A stretch of DNA of 64,000 nt from Actinophytocola sp044466355 (GTDB taxonomy: Bacteria; Actinomycetota; Actinomycetes; Mycobacteriales; Pseudonocardiaceae): assembly GCF_044466355.1 (NCBI RefSeq), contig NZ_JBITMQ010000020.1, forward strand, positions 62,001-126,000. Direction: 5' to 3'. The notes beneath the pieces are model-generated. The model was not told the DNA's origin. It worked only from the letters and a program-made list of their open reading frames with translations, and did not search any database. The position numbers and the translations under genes are program-made. This document shows, one piece after another, positions 24,934 to 33,407 of this stretch (the stretch's first letter is position 1; every line of letters starts with the position of its first letter).

Positions 24934-27900
24934 TCGGCGCAGCATAACGAGACCGGCAAGTCGACGAGGTCCGCGGCGGGGAGCACGCGCGCCCAGTCGA
25001 CGGGATATCCCTGGACGAACGCGTCGAGCACGATCCGCATCAGACCAGCCGCACCGTCCGGCACGGGCCCCAGCCGCACGACCGCGTCCCGGTCGGAGAC
25101 GCTCTCCCACACTCCCGGAGCCCCGTCCACGACCATCCGCGCCCCGTCGGCGAGGGGAACACGCCCGGTGACGACGGCGGCGGCCACGGACCCGAACGCC
25201 GAGTCGGCCTCCACACCCCACTCCCGCAACGCCGCGGCGACCCCCGCCTGAACCGCGAAGAGAACCGGTCGTACGACATCCGGCCGCTCGAGATCGAGGT
25301 CCCAGTCACCGATGACGGCGTCGGTCACGGACCACCCGGTGAGCGGCCGCGACACAGCGTCACACTCGGCGACGACGTCGGCGAACGCGGCGGTGGCGAA
25401 CAGGTCCCGCCCCATCCCCGGCCATCGTCCACTATGGAAGGAACAGTCGAACACCAGCCGCGACCGCGTTTCGGTCACCGTCCCCGAGCCGAGCTCGCGC
25501 AGAGCCGCGGCGGCCGCCGTGGCGGTGTGTGCGACAACCCCGGCCCGCACGGCGAAGTGCGTCCGGTGCAGGGCGGCGGTCCGCGCCACCCCGGCGAGTG
25601 GGACACCGGGATGGGCGTCGAGCCAGTCGGCCCACATCGCGGCGTGCCGGGCCAGTTCCCGCTGATCCCGCCCGGACACGATGAGCGGAAACGCCCCCGC
25701 CACCACGGGCGTGCGCCGCGGAGGTCGCGGTTCGACGGTCACCCGTGCCCCCGGCCCGCGCACCTCGGCCCGCTGCCGCCCGCGCACGGCGTCGGCGAGA
25801 TCGGCGTCCTGCCCACCCCCGCCACCGTCGAGCACCGACTCGGTCAGCACCGCCCGCCCGTGCTCCACAGCGGACAGGACGAACACGTCCGGGCCGCCGG
25901 CGAGGGCGAGGTCGCACTCCCCGCGCAGAACGGCCACCCGCGCGAGATGCACAGCCACGAGCGGTGAGCCGCACACCGTCACAGCAGGCCCACGCAACCC
26001 GAGCGAGGCGGCGACGTCCTGGGCCCGTGCACCCACACCGTGCTCACCCCACCTGACATCCGTCAGGTACACGCCCACCCGTCGCCCGCGCAGCGAGCCC
26101 GGCACGATCCCCGCCCGCTCGAGCGCCGCCCACGTCGCTCCCACCGGCGAACCGCCACCCCCGGCCCCCAGCACCGCGACCGGCACCTCCGACCTCCCGC
26201 CCGACGACAACCGCGTCGCGATCAGCCGGGCGATGGCGTTCGGCGTCGGGTGGTCCACCACCAGCGCGGCGGGCAGCGGCACCCCGGTCGCCGCGCTCAG
26301 CCGGGTGCGTAGCTCCAGCGCCATCAGCGAGTCCACGCCCGCGTCGCTCAGCACCTGCCGCTGCCCCACCTCCGCCCCGAGCACGACCGCCGCCTCCCGC
26401 CGCACCAGCGACACCACCGCCCGCCACCGTTCCTCCTCGCGCAGCGCGGCGAGCCGGTCCCGCTCGTCGGGCATCGTCGACGCGGGCGTCAGCACGGCCG
26501 CGACCACGTGCGGCAGCGGCTGCGCGATGGCCGCGTCGAAGATCCGGCAGCCCTGCCGCACGGTCAGCGGTTCGACCCCCTGCCGCCGCGACCGCGCCGT
26601 CTCCCACGCCCCCAGGTGCGCGGCCATCCCCGTGTCCGACTGCGCCCACAGCCCCCACGACACGCTCGTCGCGACCAGGCCGGACGCCCGCCGGTGCGCC
26701 GCGAGCGCGTCCAGGTACGCGCACGCCGCCGCGTAGTTGCTCTGTCCCGCCGCGCCGAACACCGACGCCAGCGAAGAGAACAACACGAACGCCGTCAACG
26801 GCTCGTCGCGTGTCAGCTCGTGCAGGTTCCGAGCGCCGTCGACCTTCGCGGCGAGCACGCGCCGGAACCGGGTGGCGTCCTGGCCCTGCGCGAACCTCGG
26901 GTCCAGCACCCCCGCCAGGTGCAGCACCGCCGTGAGCGGCCGCTCGATCGTCGCCAGTACCGCCGCCACCTGACGCTCGTCAGCCACGTCGGCGGCCACC
27001 ACCCGCACGGTCTCCGCGCCGGCCGCGCGCAGCGACGCCGCCAGCTCACCCGCCCCCGACGCGTCCGTGCCCCGCCGGGACACGAGCACCAGGTGCCGGA
27101 CCCGGTGCGCCACCACGAGATGGGTGGCGAGGACACCGCCCAGCTCGCCGGTGCCGCCGGTGATCAACACGGTGCCGTCCGGGTCCAGCACGGGGCCGCC
27201 GGTGAGCGTCACGGGTTCGAGCCGCGGCGCGAGGAACGCCGCGCCGGACACGACCAGCTCCGGCTCCGCCGCGTCCAGCGCGGTGTCGACCGCGGCGCGG
27301 GTGGCGTCGGCGCCCGCCACGACCAGCCGGACCGTCCAATCGGGACGCTCGGCCCGCAGCGACCGCGCGAGCCCGCGCACCGGTGCGCACGCAAGGGAGT
27401 CGTCGACGAGGAACACCAGCTCGTCGTGCGGCCCGCGCGCGGCTTCCAGCGCCTCGAGCACCGGGGTCCGCGCACCCCGGAGGTCGACGACCGTCCGCGC
27501 GGCGGCACGCGACGTCGGCGCCACCTCCTCGTACGCCACGCGGTAAACGTGCTCGGCGACGACGTCCGGCCCCGGCGGGCCCACCACGACCTCGTCCACA
27601 TAACCGGACGGAGTCCCCTCCGCGTCGGCGAGCCACATCCGCGCGCGGCGCCCGTCCCACTCCACCCGCGCACGCACGGCGCCCGGACGTACCTCCGCTC
27701 CTCGCCAGCGCACGGGCACGAGCCCGTCCCGGCACAGCACGTCGGCGGGTTCGACCGCGGGCCAGGACCGGGCGCCCGCGAACCCGCCGCGGCTGTCCCA
27801 GACCGGGTCGTCCGCCAGTTCCCCGGTCGCGTGCGGCACCCACTCGCCCGCACGCAGCACGCACAGCTCGAAGCGGCGGGTCGCGTCGGCCGTCAGCCGC

Positions 27901-28067
27901 CATTCCGCGTCGTCGGGCAGCGGCAGCAGTTGCTCGAGCGTGCCGACACCGACCGCGCCGAGCCGCCGGGCCGCCGCCATGACCACGTCGAACGTCGCCG
28001 TGATCGGCACGGCACCCGTCAGCCTGCCGGTGACGACGTCCTCGTCACCGGCGATCAGGAGGGACAT
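24930..28067 (-). CDS. Polyketide-synthase-like protein with intact KR and ACP but gutted DH, KS and AT
   Basis: 1045 residues. Domains in order: DH remnant (1-85, lacking the HxxxGxxxxP active-site stretch); structural and catalytic KR (about 170-475) with GGTGELGG (304-311), VLFSSLAS and SNYAAACAYLD (catalytic Ser and Tyr present); ACP (about 550-622) with phosphopantetheine Ser580 in DAGVDSL; KS remnant (627-780) in which Cys699 survives (VTVCGSPLVAVH) but both catalytic His regions are gone; AT remnant (793-980) with PGMGRDL but the GHSxGE nucleophile elbow reduced to FGSVAAAV; and a post-AT linker (YPVDWARVLPAADLVDLP). The frame stays open throughout. It could not extend a chain by itself. 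It may be a carrier/reductase, or a decaying gene. It is in an operon with a Cys-rich protein upstream and a PNPOx-like protein downstream. Confidence 0.8.
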   Translation of the reverse strand: MSLLIAGDEDVVTGRLTGAVPITATFDVVMAAARRLGAVGVGTLEQLLPLPDDAEWRLTADATRRFELCVLRAGEWVPHATGELADDPVWDSRGGFAGARSWPAVEPADVLCRDGLVPVRWRGAEVRPGAVRARVEWDGRRARMWLADAEGTPSGYVDEVVVGPPGPDVVAEHVYRVAYEEVAPTSRAAARTVVDLRGARTPVLEALEAARGPHDELVFLVDDSLACAPVRGLARSLRAERPDWTVRLVVAGADATRAAVDTALDAAEPELVVSGAAFLAPRLEPVTLTGGPVLDPDGTVLITGGTGELGGVLATHLVVAHRVRHLVLVSRRGTDASGAGELAASLRAAGAETVRVVAADVADERQVAAVLATIERPLTAVLHLAGVLDPRFAQGQDATRFRRVLAAKVDGARNLHELTRDEPLTAFVLFSSLASVFGAAGQSNYAAACAYLDALAAHRRASGLVATSVSWGLWAQSDTGMAAHLGAWETARSRRQGVEPLTVRQGCRIFDAAIAQPLPHVVAAVLTPASTMPDERDRLAALREEERWRAVVSLVRREAAVVLGAEVGQRQVLSDAGVDSLMALELRTRLSAATGVPLPAALVVDHPTPNAIARLIATRLSSGGRSEVPVAVLGAGGGGSPVGATWAALERAGIVPGSLRGRRVGVYLTDVRWGEHGVGARAQDVAASLGLRGPAVTVCGSPLVAVHLARVAVLRGECDLALAGGPDVFVLSAVEHGRAVLTESVLDGGGGGQDADLADAVRGRQRAEVRGPGARVTVEPRPPRRTPVVAGAFPLIVSGRDQRELARHAAMWADWLDAHPGVPLAGVARTAALHRTHFAVRAGVVAHTATAAAAALRELGSGTVTETRSRLVFDCSFHSGRWPGMGRDLFATAAFADVVAECDAVSRPLTGWSVTDAVIGDWDLDLERPDVVRPVLFAVQAGVAAALREWGVEADSAFGSVAAAVVTGRVPLADGARMVVDGAPGVWESVSDRDAVVRLGPVPDGAAGLMRIVLDAFVQGYPVDWARVLPAADLVDLPVSLCCAE

Positions 28068-28082
28068 CGCCCGGTCGCGGGC

Positions 28083-28523
28083 TTACGCGGCCAGCTCGTC
28101 CGCGCGCGGGGCGCGGCAGGCGTCGCGCAGCCCCGCGGCGAGGCCGCCGATCTCGGTGACGATCTCCGCGACGGCCGGGTGCGCGCTCAGCCAGTCGACG
28201 TGCCGGTGCAGAAAGCCGGCCAGCTCGGCCACCGACCGGACCGGCCGGGGCACGGCGCGCGCGCCGACGACGACGTGCGCCCACGAGGCGAGCACCCCGC
28301 GCGTGGCCGACCGCGCCTCGGCGATCCGCGGGGTCATGGGGGTGCCGGGCGTGCGCGCGTGCTCGACGGCCGTGTACAGCCCGGGCAGGTCGGTCAGGAG
28401 CGTGGCGAGGCCGTCGCGGCAGGGTGTGCACAGGCGGGCGCGGGTGCCCGCGGCGCGGCCGCAGCGGGTCGCGGCGCAGCGCCGAAGCCCGAGGACACCT
28501 GAGACTGGTCGCGATGCGGGCAC
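28083..28523 (-). CDS. Hypothetical zinc-ribbon-like protein, first gene of the PKS-like operon
   Basis: A 146-residue protein. Four cysteines at about 16, 21, 32 and 35 (C-x4-C-x10-C-x2-C) form a probable zinc site, followed by LATLLTDLPGLYTAVEHA and an all-helical region. Similar N-termini occur in uncharacterised actinobacterial proteins, some on mobile elements; I do not know the function. I chose GTG 28523, which has GGGAGGA at ideal spacing, rather than the longer frame to 28565. The stop lies 15 bases before the PKS-like start. Confidence 0.6.
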   Translation of the reverse strand: MPASRPVSGVLGLRRCAATRCGRAAGTRARLCTPCRDGLATLLTDLPGLYTAVEHARTPGTPMTPRIAEARSATRGVLASWAHVVVGARAVPRPVRSVAELAGFLHRHVDWLSAHPAVAEIVTEIGGLAAGLRDACRAPRADELAA

Positions 28524-28558
28524 GGTGTCCTCCCGGGAAACTCGACGGTTCACCGGAG

Positions 28559-28587
28559 CGTACAAAACCGACCGCCCGGTTTGTCAA
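28559..28587 (-). promoter_or_regulatory. Sigma-70-type promoter with inverted repeat filling the spacer
   Basis: On the minus strand a perfect -35 TTGACA (28587-28582) is followed by a 17-base spacer and TGTACG (28564-28559). The spacer on the plus strand runs 28565-28581, and AAACCG (28565-28570) with CGGTTT (28577-28582) make an inverted repeat across it. A repressor bound here would block polymerase. It drives the zinc-ribbon/PKS-like operon. Confidence 0.55.
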
Positions 28588-28671
28588 CTGCTCTTGAGCG
28601 GCGCGTACGCGACCCTGGTGCCCCGTGTGCGCCGCGGCCTAGAATTCTCGCCCCTGCGACGAGGAGGACCA

Positions 28672-29403
28672 GTGGTCAGGAAGTTCACGATCGCGGCAGG
28701 CGCCCTGCTGGTGGCCGCCGCGAGCCTGGTGGTGACGGCTCCGACCGGTGCCGCGACCGCCGCCACCGCGGACGGGTCCACCCACGGCCCGTGCCAGTAC
28801 ACGGTGACCCCCGACGAGCCCGCGGCGCGCCCGGTGCCGCTGCCGCCCGACCCGGCCCACACCCCCGACCGCGGCACGGTGCGGGTGGACGTGCGTACGA
28901 ACCAGGGCGCGCTGCCGCTCACGCTGGACCGCGAGGCGGCGCCGTGCACCGTGCAGAGTTTCGTGCACCTGGCGAAGTGGCGCTTCTACGACCGGACCAC
29001 GTGCCACCGGCTGACGACGTACCCGACGCTGGCGGTCCTGCAGTGCGGCGACCCGAGCGGCACGGGCGAGGGCGGGCCGGGGTACCGGTACGCCGACGAG
29101 CTGCCGGTCGACCTGGCGCCGGCCCCGAACGACCCGACCGGCGAGCGCAGGATCTACCCACGCGGCACCCTCGCGATGGCCAACGCGGGCCCGGACACGA
29201 ACGGGAGCCAGTTCTTCCTCGTGTACGGGAACGCCTACCTGCGACCGAACTACACGATCTTCGGCACGGTGGGCGCCGACGGCCTGGAAACCCTGGACAG
29301 GGTCGCCGCGGCGGGCGTGCTGCCCACTCCGGAGGACCCGGCGCCGGTCGACGGGGCCCCGGCGCTGCGCACCGACCTGAAGAAGGTCAAGGTCCGCCGC
29401 TGA
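28672..29403 (+). CDS. Secreted cyclophilin-type peptidyl-prolyl cis-trans isomerase
   Basis: A 243-residue exported cyclophilin. A signal peptide covers about 1-33 (AGALLVAAASLVVTAPTGAATA). The isomerase fold is clear: FVHLAKWRFYDRTTCHRL with the catalytic Arg, LQCGDPSGTGEGGPGYRY, GTLAMANAGPDTNGSQFFL and PNYTIFGTV. GTG 28672 is preceded by a strong GAGGAGGA. It probably assists folding of exported proteins. The long frame upstream of 28672 is non-coding. Confidence 0.85.
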   Translation: MVRKFTIAAGALLVAAASLVVTAPTGAATAATADGSTHGPCQYTVTPDEPAARPVPLPPDPAHTPDRGTVRVDVRTNQGALPLTLDREAAPCTVQSFVHLAKWRFYDRTTCHRLTTYPTLAVLQCGDPSGTGEGGPGYRYADELPVDLAPAPNDPTGERRIYPRGTLAMANAGPDTNGSQFFLVYGNAYLRPNYTIFGTVGADGLETLDRVAAAGVLPTPEDPAPVDGAPALRTDLKKVKVRR

Positions 29404-29409
29404 CCCGGA

Positions 29410-29444
29410 GCCACCGGTCGGGCGCCGCGCGCCCGACCGGTGGC
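29410..29444. terminator. Bidirectional terminator, 16-base-pair perfect stem
   Basis: A 16-base stem (29410-29425 with 29429-29444) with a three-base CGC loop lies six bases after the cyclophilin stop and five bases from the stop of the convergent NmrA-type gene. Both transcripts should end here. Confidence 0.8.
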
Positions 29445-29448
29445 GCGG

Positions 29449-30258
29449 TCAGCGGAAGTCGGCCGCGTGCTCCACGGCCCACTCCGCGAACCGACGCCCG
29501 GGCTTCCCCGTGATCTCCTCGACCACCCCGGTCACCGTCTCCGGCCGGTCCACCAGCGTCGCCCAGTACGCGAGCCCGTTGTCCGCGAACTCCGGGTCCC
29601 ACCCCTGCGCCAGCAACGACTCCCGCGCCTCGGCTACCGGCATCTCCTCCCACCGCACCTCGCGGCCCACCGCGGCCCCCAGCGTCCGCACCTGCTCCAC
29701 CTGCGTCAACGTCTCCGGCCCCGTCAGCTCGTAGGCCGCCCCGGCGTGAGCGGACGACGTCAGCGCCTCGACGGCCACGTCCGCGATGTCCCGTTCGTGG
29801 ATCAGCGACCGCCCCGCGCCGCCGTGCACCCAGCGCACCACTCCGGTGCGCACCTGCGGCGCCCACTCGAGCGTGTTCGTCGCGAAGCCGCCCGCGCGCA
29901 GGAACGTCCAGCCGACGCCGCTGTCCCGCAGCAACCGCTCGATCCGCGCGTGGAACAGCGGTGAGTCGTCCGTCACCCCCCGGGCGGACAGGAACACGAC
30001 GTGCGACACACGCGACGCGAGCGCCGACACGACCGCGTCCGCCCCGTCGGCGGTCATGTGCGGCCAGAGCAGGAACACGCGGTCCACGCCGTCGAGCATC
30101 GAGCCCAGGTCCGCGATGTCACCGCGGGCCACCTCGACACCCTCGGGCACCTTGGACGGTGTGCGAGTCACCGCCCGCACGGGTTCGCCGGTGGCGGTGA
30201 GCCCCGCCACCACGTGCCTGCCGACGTTGCCGGTCGCTCCGGTCACCAGGATCGTCAT
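29449..30258 (-). CDS. NmrA/NAD(P)H-binding family protein
   Basis: A 269-residue atypical SDR. It begins MTILVTGATGNVGRHVV, the dinucleotide motif of NmrA-like proteins, and lacks the Tyr-x-x-x-Lys pair, as expected for proteins that bind NAD(P) without usual SDR chemistry or act as quinone reductases (QorB-like). The C-terminal part GWDPEFADNGLAYWATLVD is common to actinobacterial members. The ATG at 30258 is right after a promoter with MerR-type geometry, so it may respond to a toxic ligand or oxidant. Confidence 0.82.
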   Translation of the reverse strand: MTILVTGATGNVGRHVVAGLTATGEPVRAVTRTPSKVPEGVEVARGDIADLGSMLDGVDRVFLLWPHMTADGADAVVSALASRVSHVVFLSARGVTDDSPLFHARIERLLRDSGVGWTFLRAGGFATNTLEWAPQVRTGVVRWVHGGAGRSLIHERDIADVAVEALTSSAHAGAAYELTGPETLTQVEQVRTLGAAVGREVRWEEMPVAEARESLLAQGWDPEFADNGLAYWATLVDRPETVTGVVEEITGKPGRRFAEWAVEHAADFR

Positions 30259-30266
30259 GGTCAGCG

Positions 30267-30297
30267 ACGGTATGACCTCCAGCAATGTGGAGGTCAA
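30267..30297 (-). promoter_or_regulatory. MerR-type promoter with 19-base spacer and central dyad
   Basis: On the minus strand -35 TTGACC (30297-30292) and -10 TACCGT (30272-30267) are 19 bases apart, two longer than usual. The spacer carries the exact inverted repeat GACCTCCA/TGGAGGTC (30274-30281, 30288-30295). This geometry is the hallmark of promoters activated by MerR-family proteins through DNA twisting. No merR gene is in the window. Confidence 0.6.
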
Positions 30298-30402
30298 CAG
30301 GTCTGGTCCACATCTTGAGAGCCGGAAGAAACTCACCAAACCTGCTGTTGGATGAGGGTGGTGGCCCGGTCCGGCCACGACCTGACGTCATCGGGAGTAC
30401 AG

Positions 30403-31752
30403 ATGTCGACAACAACTCGTAGCCGTCGGCACACGGTCTTCGGGCTCGCCGTGCTCGCCGGGCTCGTGCTCGGCGCCCTGCTGGGCTTCGTCGCCAAACA
30501 GGCCGACGTGTCCTGGCTCGCCACCACCCTGTCACGGATCGGGGAGACGTTCGTCAGCCTCGTCCAGTTCACGGTCATCCCGCTGGTGTTCACCGCGATC
30601 GTGGTCGGGATCACCAGCCTGCGCGGCCTCGGCGGCCCGCGGACGGCCGCACAGCTGGGCGGCCGCACGCTGATGTGGTTCGCCATCACCTCGCTCATCG
30701 CCGTCCTGATCGGCATCGCCATCGGCTCGATCGGCAACATCGGCAGCGGCGTACGCGTCACGCCCTCGGAGGACGCGGTCGCGAACATCGCCGAGCGCAA
30801 CCCCGGAGACTGGTGGGCGTTCGTGCAGAGCATCGTGCCCACCAACATCTTCAGCGCGTTCAGCGAGGGCAACATCCTGCAGGTCGTGTTCATCGCGCTG
30901 CTCGTCGGCGGCGCCGCCTACGCGCTGGCCGACCGCGCGAAGGTGTTCGTGGACTTCAACCGCGCCGCGTTCGACCTCATCCAGAAGGTGCTGGGCTGGA
31001 TCATCTGGCTCGCGCCGATCGGCGTGCTCGGCCTGCTCGGCAACGCGTTCGCCAGCTACGGCAACGAGTTCTTCGCGCCGCTGCTCTCGCTGATCGTCGC
31101 CGTCTACGTCGGCTGCGCGCTCGTGCTGTTCGTCGTCTACCCGATCCTGCTGCGGTTCGTCGGCAAGATCAACCCGCTGACGTTCTTCCGCAAGTCGTGG
31201 ACCGCGCTGCAGTTCGCGTTCGTGTCGCAGTCCTCCGGCGCCACGCTGCCGCTGTCCCGCCAGGCCGCCGTGAACCTCGGCGTGCCGCGCGGCTACGCGA
31301 GCTTCGCCGTACCGCTGGGGACGACGACCAAGATGGACGGTTGCGCCGCCGTCTTCCCCGCCGCCACCACGATCTTCATCGCGAACCTCAACGGCATCAC
31401 GCTCTCGTTCGGCGACTACCTGCTGATCGTGCTGGTCGCCGTGTTCGGCTCGCTCGCCACCGCGGGCACCACCGGCTGGTTCACCATGCTGACGCTCACG
31501 CTCGCGGCCGTGAACCTGCCCGCCGAGGTCATCGCGACCGGTGTCGCCATCGTGTTCGCCATCAACCCGATCCTCGACATGATGCGCACCGCCACCAACG
31601 TGGCGGGCCAGATCGCCGTGCCGATCCTGGTGTCGCGCAGCACCGGCATCCTCGACGAGGAGGCGCTGCACGCGCCGACCGACCTGCCGCTCGTCGATGA
31701 CGAGACCGAGGCGCGTGCCGAGGAGTCCGAGAAGGACAAGGTGCCCGCCTAG
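30403..31752 (+). CDS. Dicarboxylate/amino acid:cation symporter (DAACS family)
   Basis: A 449-residue glutamate-transporter-fold protein. Eight helices and two hairpins are suggested; the Ser-rich hairpin appears as FVSQSSGATLPLSRQ, the substrate/ion motif as AVPLGTTTKMDGCAAVFPAATTIF, read in parts, and AGTTGWFT near the second hairpin. It would import C4-dicarboxylates, glutamate or aspartate with Na+ or H+. The ATG at 30403 follows GGGAGT. It stands alone; its stop shares CTAG with the convergent gene. Confidence 0.9.
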   Translation: MSTTTRSRRHTVFGLAVLAGLVLGALLGFVAKQADVSWLATTLSRIGETFVSLVQFTVIPLVFTAIVVGITSLRGLGGPRTAAQLGGRTLMWFAITSLIAVLIGIAIGSIGNIGSGVRVTPSEDAVANIAERNPGDWWAFVQSIVPTNIFSAFSEGNILQVVFIALLVGGAAYALADRAKVFVDFNRAAFDLIQKVLGWIIWLAPIGVLGLLGNAFASYGNEFFAPLLSLIVAVYVGCALVLFVVYPILLRFVGKINPLTFFRKSWTALQFAFVSQSSGATLPLSRQAAVNLGVPRGYASFAVPLGTTTKMDGCAAVFPAATTIFIANLNGITLSFGDYLLIVLVAVFGSLATAGTTGWFTMLTLTLAAVNLPAEVIATGVAIVFAINPILDMMRTATNVAGQIAVPILVSRSTGILDEEALHAPTDLPLVDDETEARAEESEKDKVPA

Positions 31753-32525
31753 CCCTGGATCTCTTGCACGGCAGGGATGTCACGCCGGAGCGGTTCGCCG
31801 TCGCGGACCGCTCCGGCGACCTCCAGTGCCGCCCCGAGCGCGGCGCGGAACAGCAGTGAACCGGTGCTCACGCGCCGCACCCCGAGCGCACGCAACCTGC
31901 CAACCGTCAGGTTCTCCGGCATGAACAACAGGTTCACCGGCACGGGCACCGCCTCGACGAGCGCCTGGATGTCCGCGTCCGCGACCATGCCGGGTACGAA
32001 CACCCCGTCGGCGCCCGCGTCGACGTAGGCACGCACCCGGTCGAGCGTGCTGTCCCGGTCGACGCCCAGCCAGTACGTGTCGGTGCGGGCGTTGACGAAC
32101 AACCCGCTCTCCCCGATCGCCGCGACGAGCCGTGCCTGGTGCGCCGGGTCGACGAGGCCGCTGTTCTCCCGCCCGTCCTCGATGTTGACGCCCGCCACAC
32201 CGAGCGCCGCCAGCTCGTGACCCAGGTCGCGCACCGCGCCGGGGTCGTCGGCGTGGTCGCCTCGGGAATCGGCACCGAACCCACCCTCGACGTCCACCGA
32301 CACCGGCACCGGCAGCCCGGCGAGCCTGCCCGCGAGCGCCACCGTCTCGGCACGTGACACGCCCGTCCCGTCCCGCAGCCCGGCGCCCGCCGCCACCCCG
32401 AGGCTGGTGGTGGCCACCGCGGGGAACCCCGCCCGCACCAGCGCGGCCGCCGACGCGGCGTCCCACGCGTTCGGCAGGAGCAGGAAGTCGTCGTGGAGGG
32501 CCCGGAAGGTGTCGGCACGTGTCAT
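31749..32525 (-). CDS. Isocitrate lyase / PEP mutase family protein
   Basis: A 258-residue (beta/alpha)8 enzyme of the ICL/PEPM superfamily. Visible parts are LLPNAWDAASAAALVRAGFPAVATTS, SVDVEGGFG, the Mg-binding GVNIEDG, and VNARTDTYW. The superfamily's catalytic Cys motif (KKCGH in isocitrate lyase) is replaced, as in carboxyvinyl-carboxyphosphonate mutase and oxaloacetate-decarboxylase-like members. The exact reaction, C-C or C-P bond cleavage of a 2-oxo or hydroxy acid, is not readable. Confidence 0.8.
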   Translation of the reverse strand: MTRADTFRALHDDFLLLPNAWDAASAAALVRAGFPAVATTSLGVAAGAGLRDGTGVSRAETVALAGRLAGLPVPVSVDVEGGFGADSRGDHADDPGAVRDLGHELAALGVAGVNIEDGRENSGLVDPAHQARLVAAIGESGLFVNARTDTYWLGVDRDSTLDRVRAYVDAGADGVFVPGMVADADIQALVEAVPVPVNLLFMPENLTVGRLRALGVRRVSTGSLLFRAALGAALEVAGAVRDGEPLRRDIPAVQEIQG

Positions 32526-32548
32526 GCGCCGCACCGTAGGACGGGCAC

Positions 32549-32574
32549 GGTTCGGCCGGGACCGAACTGGGTAC
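32549..32574 (+). promoter_or_regulatory. SigB/SigF-type promoter of the DUF7218-like gene
   Basis: GGTT (32549-32552, fitting GNNT), a 16-base spacer and GGGTAC (32569-32574) agree with the actinobacterial general-stress promoter consensus. The predicted start near 32582 leaves a 25-base leader containing GAAAGGGG before ATG 32607. Confidence 0.6.
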
Positions 32575-32606
32575 ACCCAGCTCAGGAACATGAAAGGGGT
32601 GTGACG

Positions 32607-32936
32607 ATGCCGCAGTCGTGGAGCAACAAGCGCGAACGACAGTACGAGCACATCAAGGAAGGCCAGAAGAAGCAGGGCCGCAGTACGGGCCGGGCCAAGG
32701 AGATCGCGGCGCGGACGGTGAACAAGAACCGCGCGCAGTCCGGTGAGTCGCGGTCCGCGAGCCGGACGTCGGTGAAGGACAAGTCGCCGCAGGAGCGCGG
32801 CGGCGAACGGTCAGGCAACCGCAAGGGACCGGGCGGGCCGACCAGGGACCAGCTCTACAACGAGGCCAAGAAGAAGAACATCAAGGGTCGCTCCTCGATG
32901 ACCAAGAAGGAACTGCAGAAGGCCCTCGGCCGGTGA
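32607..32936 (+). CDS. DUF7218/Rho-termination-domain-like basic stress protein
   Basis: A 109-residue highly charged protein. The N-terminal half (WSNKRERQYEHIKEGQKKQG, EIAARTVNKNRAQ) resembles KGG/ChaB-like plasmid-stabilisation proteins. The C-terminal 35 residues (TRDQLYNEAKKKNIKGRSSM then TKKELQKAL) form a small SAP/Rho-N-like helical unit that binds nucleic acid. The middle is rich in Arg, Ser and Gly and probably disordered. The stress-type promoter upstream suggests induction by the sigma factor encoded 1 kb away. Confidence 0.7.
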   Translation: MPQSWSNKRERQYEHIKEGQKKQGRSTGRAKEIAARTVNKNRAQSGESRSASRTSVKDKSPQERGGERSGNRKGPGGPTRDQLYNEAKKKNIKGRSSMTKKELQKALGR

Positions 32937-32959
32937 CCCACCCGGTCCTTTGTGGAAGG

Positions 32960-33253
32960 TCAGGCCTGCTCGAGGACAGCGAAGCTCAGCTGCCCGTCGG
33001 CGTCCGGTTGAACGTCGAGGACCTTGTCCGACAGGTAGTCGGCCGCTTGCTGTTCGAGGAACACGTGCGCGCCCTCGTTCGCCGTGACGACCTGGTCGCC
33101 CTCGGCGGGCGCGGGTGCCACGCTCAGCGCGAGCGCGGCTTGCGAGTCGGAACTGCTCTGCATGGCGAACCTGAGTCCGCCTTCCTGCTCTATGCCACCC
33201 TGGGCGGTCAGCGCACTGATCGCCTCGGCAGCCGCTTCCGTTACCGCCAACAT
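32960..33253 (-). CDS. HesB/IscA-like small protein lacking cysteines
   Basis: A 97-residue protein with the length and beta-rich pattern of HesB/IscA (MLAVTEAAAEAISAL, GLRFAMQ, ALALSVAPAPAEGDQVV, AHVFLEQQAADYLSDKVLDV). None of the three Fe-S-binding cysteines of IscA is present; the protein has no cysteine at all, so it is not an Fe-S carrier. Actinobacteria have such adhesin/HesB-annotated proteins of unknown role. The start ATG 33253 is chosen by match to the fold; 13 more codons are open upstream. Confidence 0.6.
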   Translation of the reverse strand: MLAVTEAAAEAISALTAQGGIEQEGGLRFAMQSSSDSQAALALSVAPAPAEGDQVVTANEGAHVFLEQQAADYLSDKVLDVQPDADGQLSFAVLEQA

Positions 33254-33407
33254 GTATTTGGCTCCCTCGTTTCGACGGCTTGCCCTGCCCACGTTATGCG
33301 GACGAACCCACGTGCGCCAAACGGGGTAGTGACCAGCGTGTGTTGAGCAGGGCCGACAGACCCGATACGGTGTGGTAACGCGGTCATGAAGCGGCCCGAA
33401 CTCCTGT

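Noticed and set aside
24930..28067. A working type I polyketide synthase module
   Set aside because: KS lacks its His-containing half, AT lacks the nucleophile elbow and DH lacks its active-site stretch; only KR and ACP could function.
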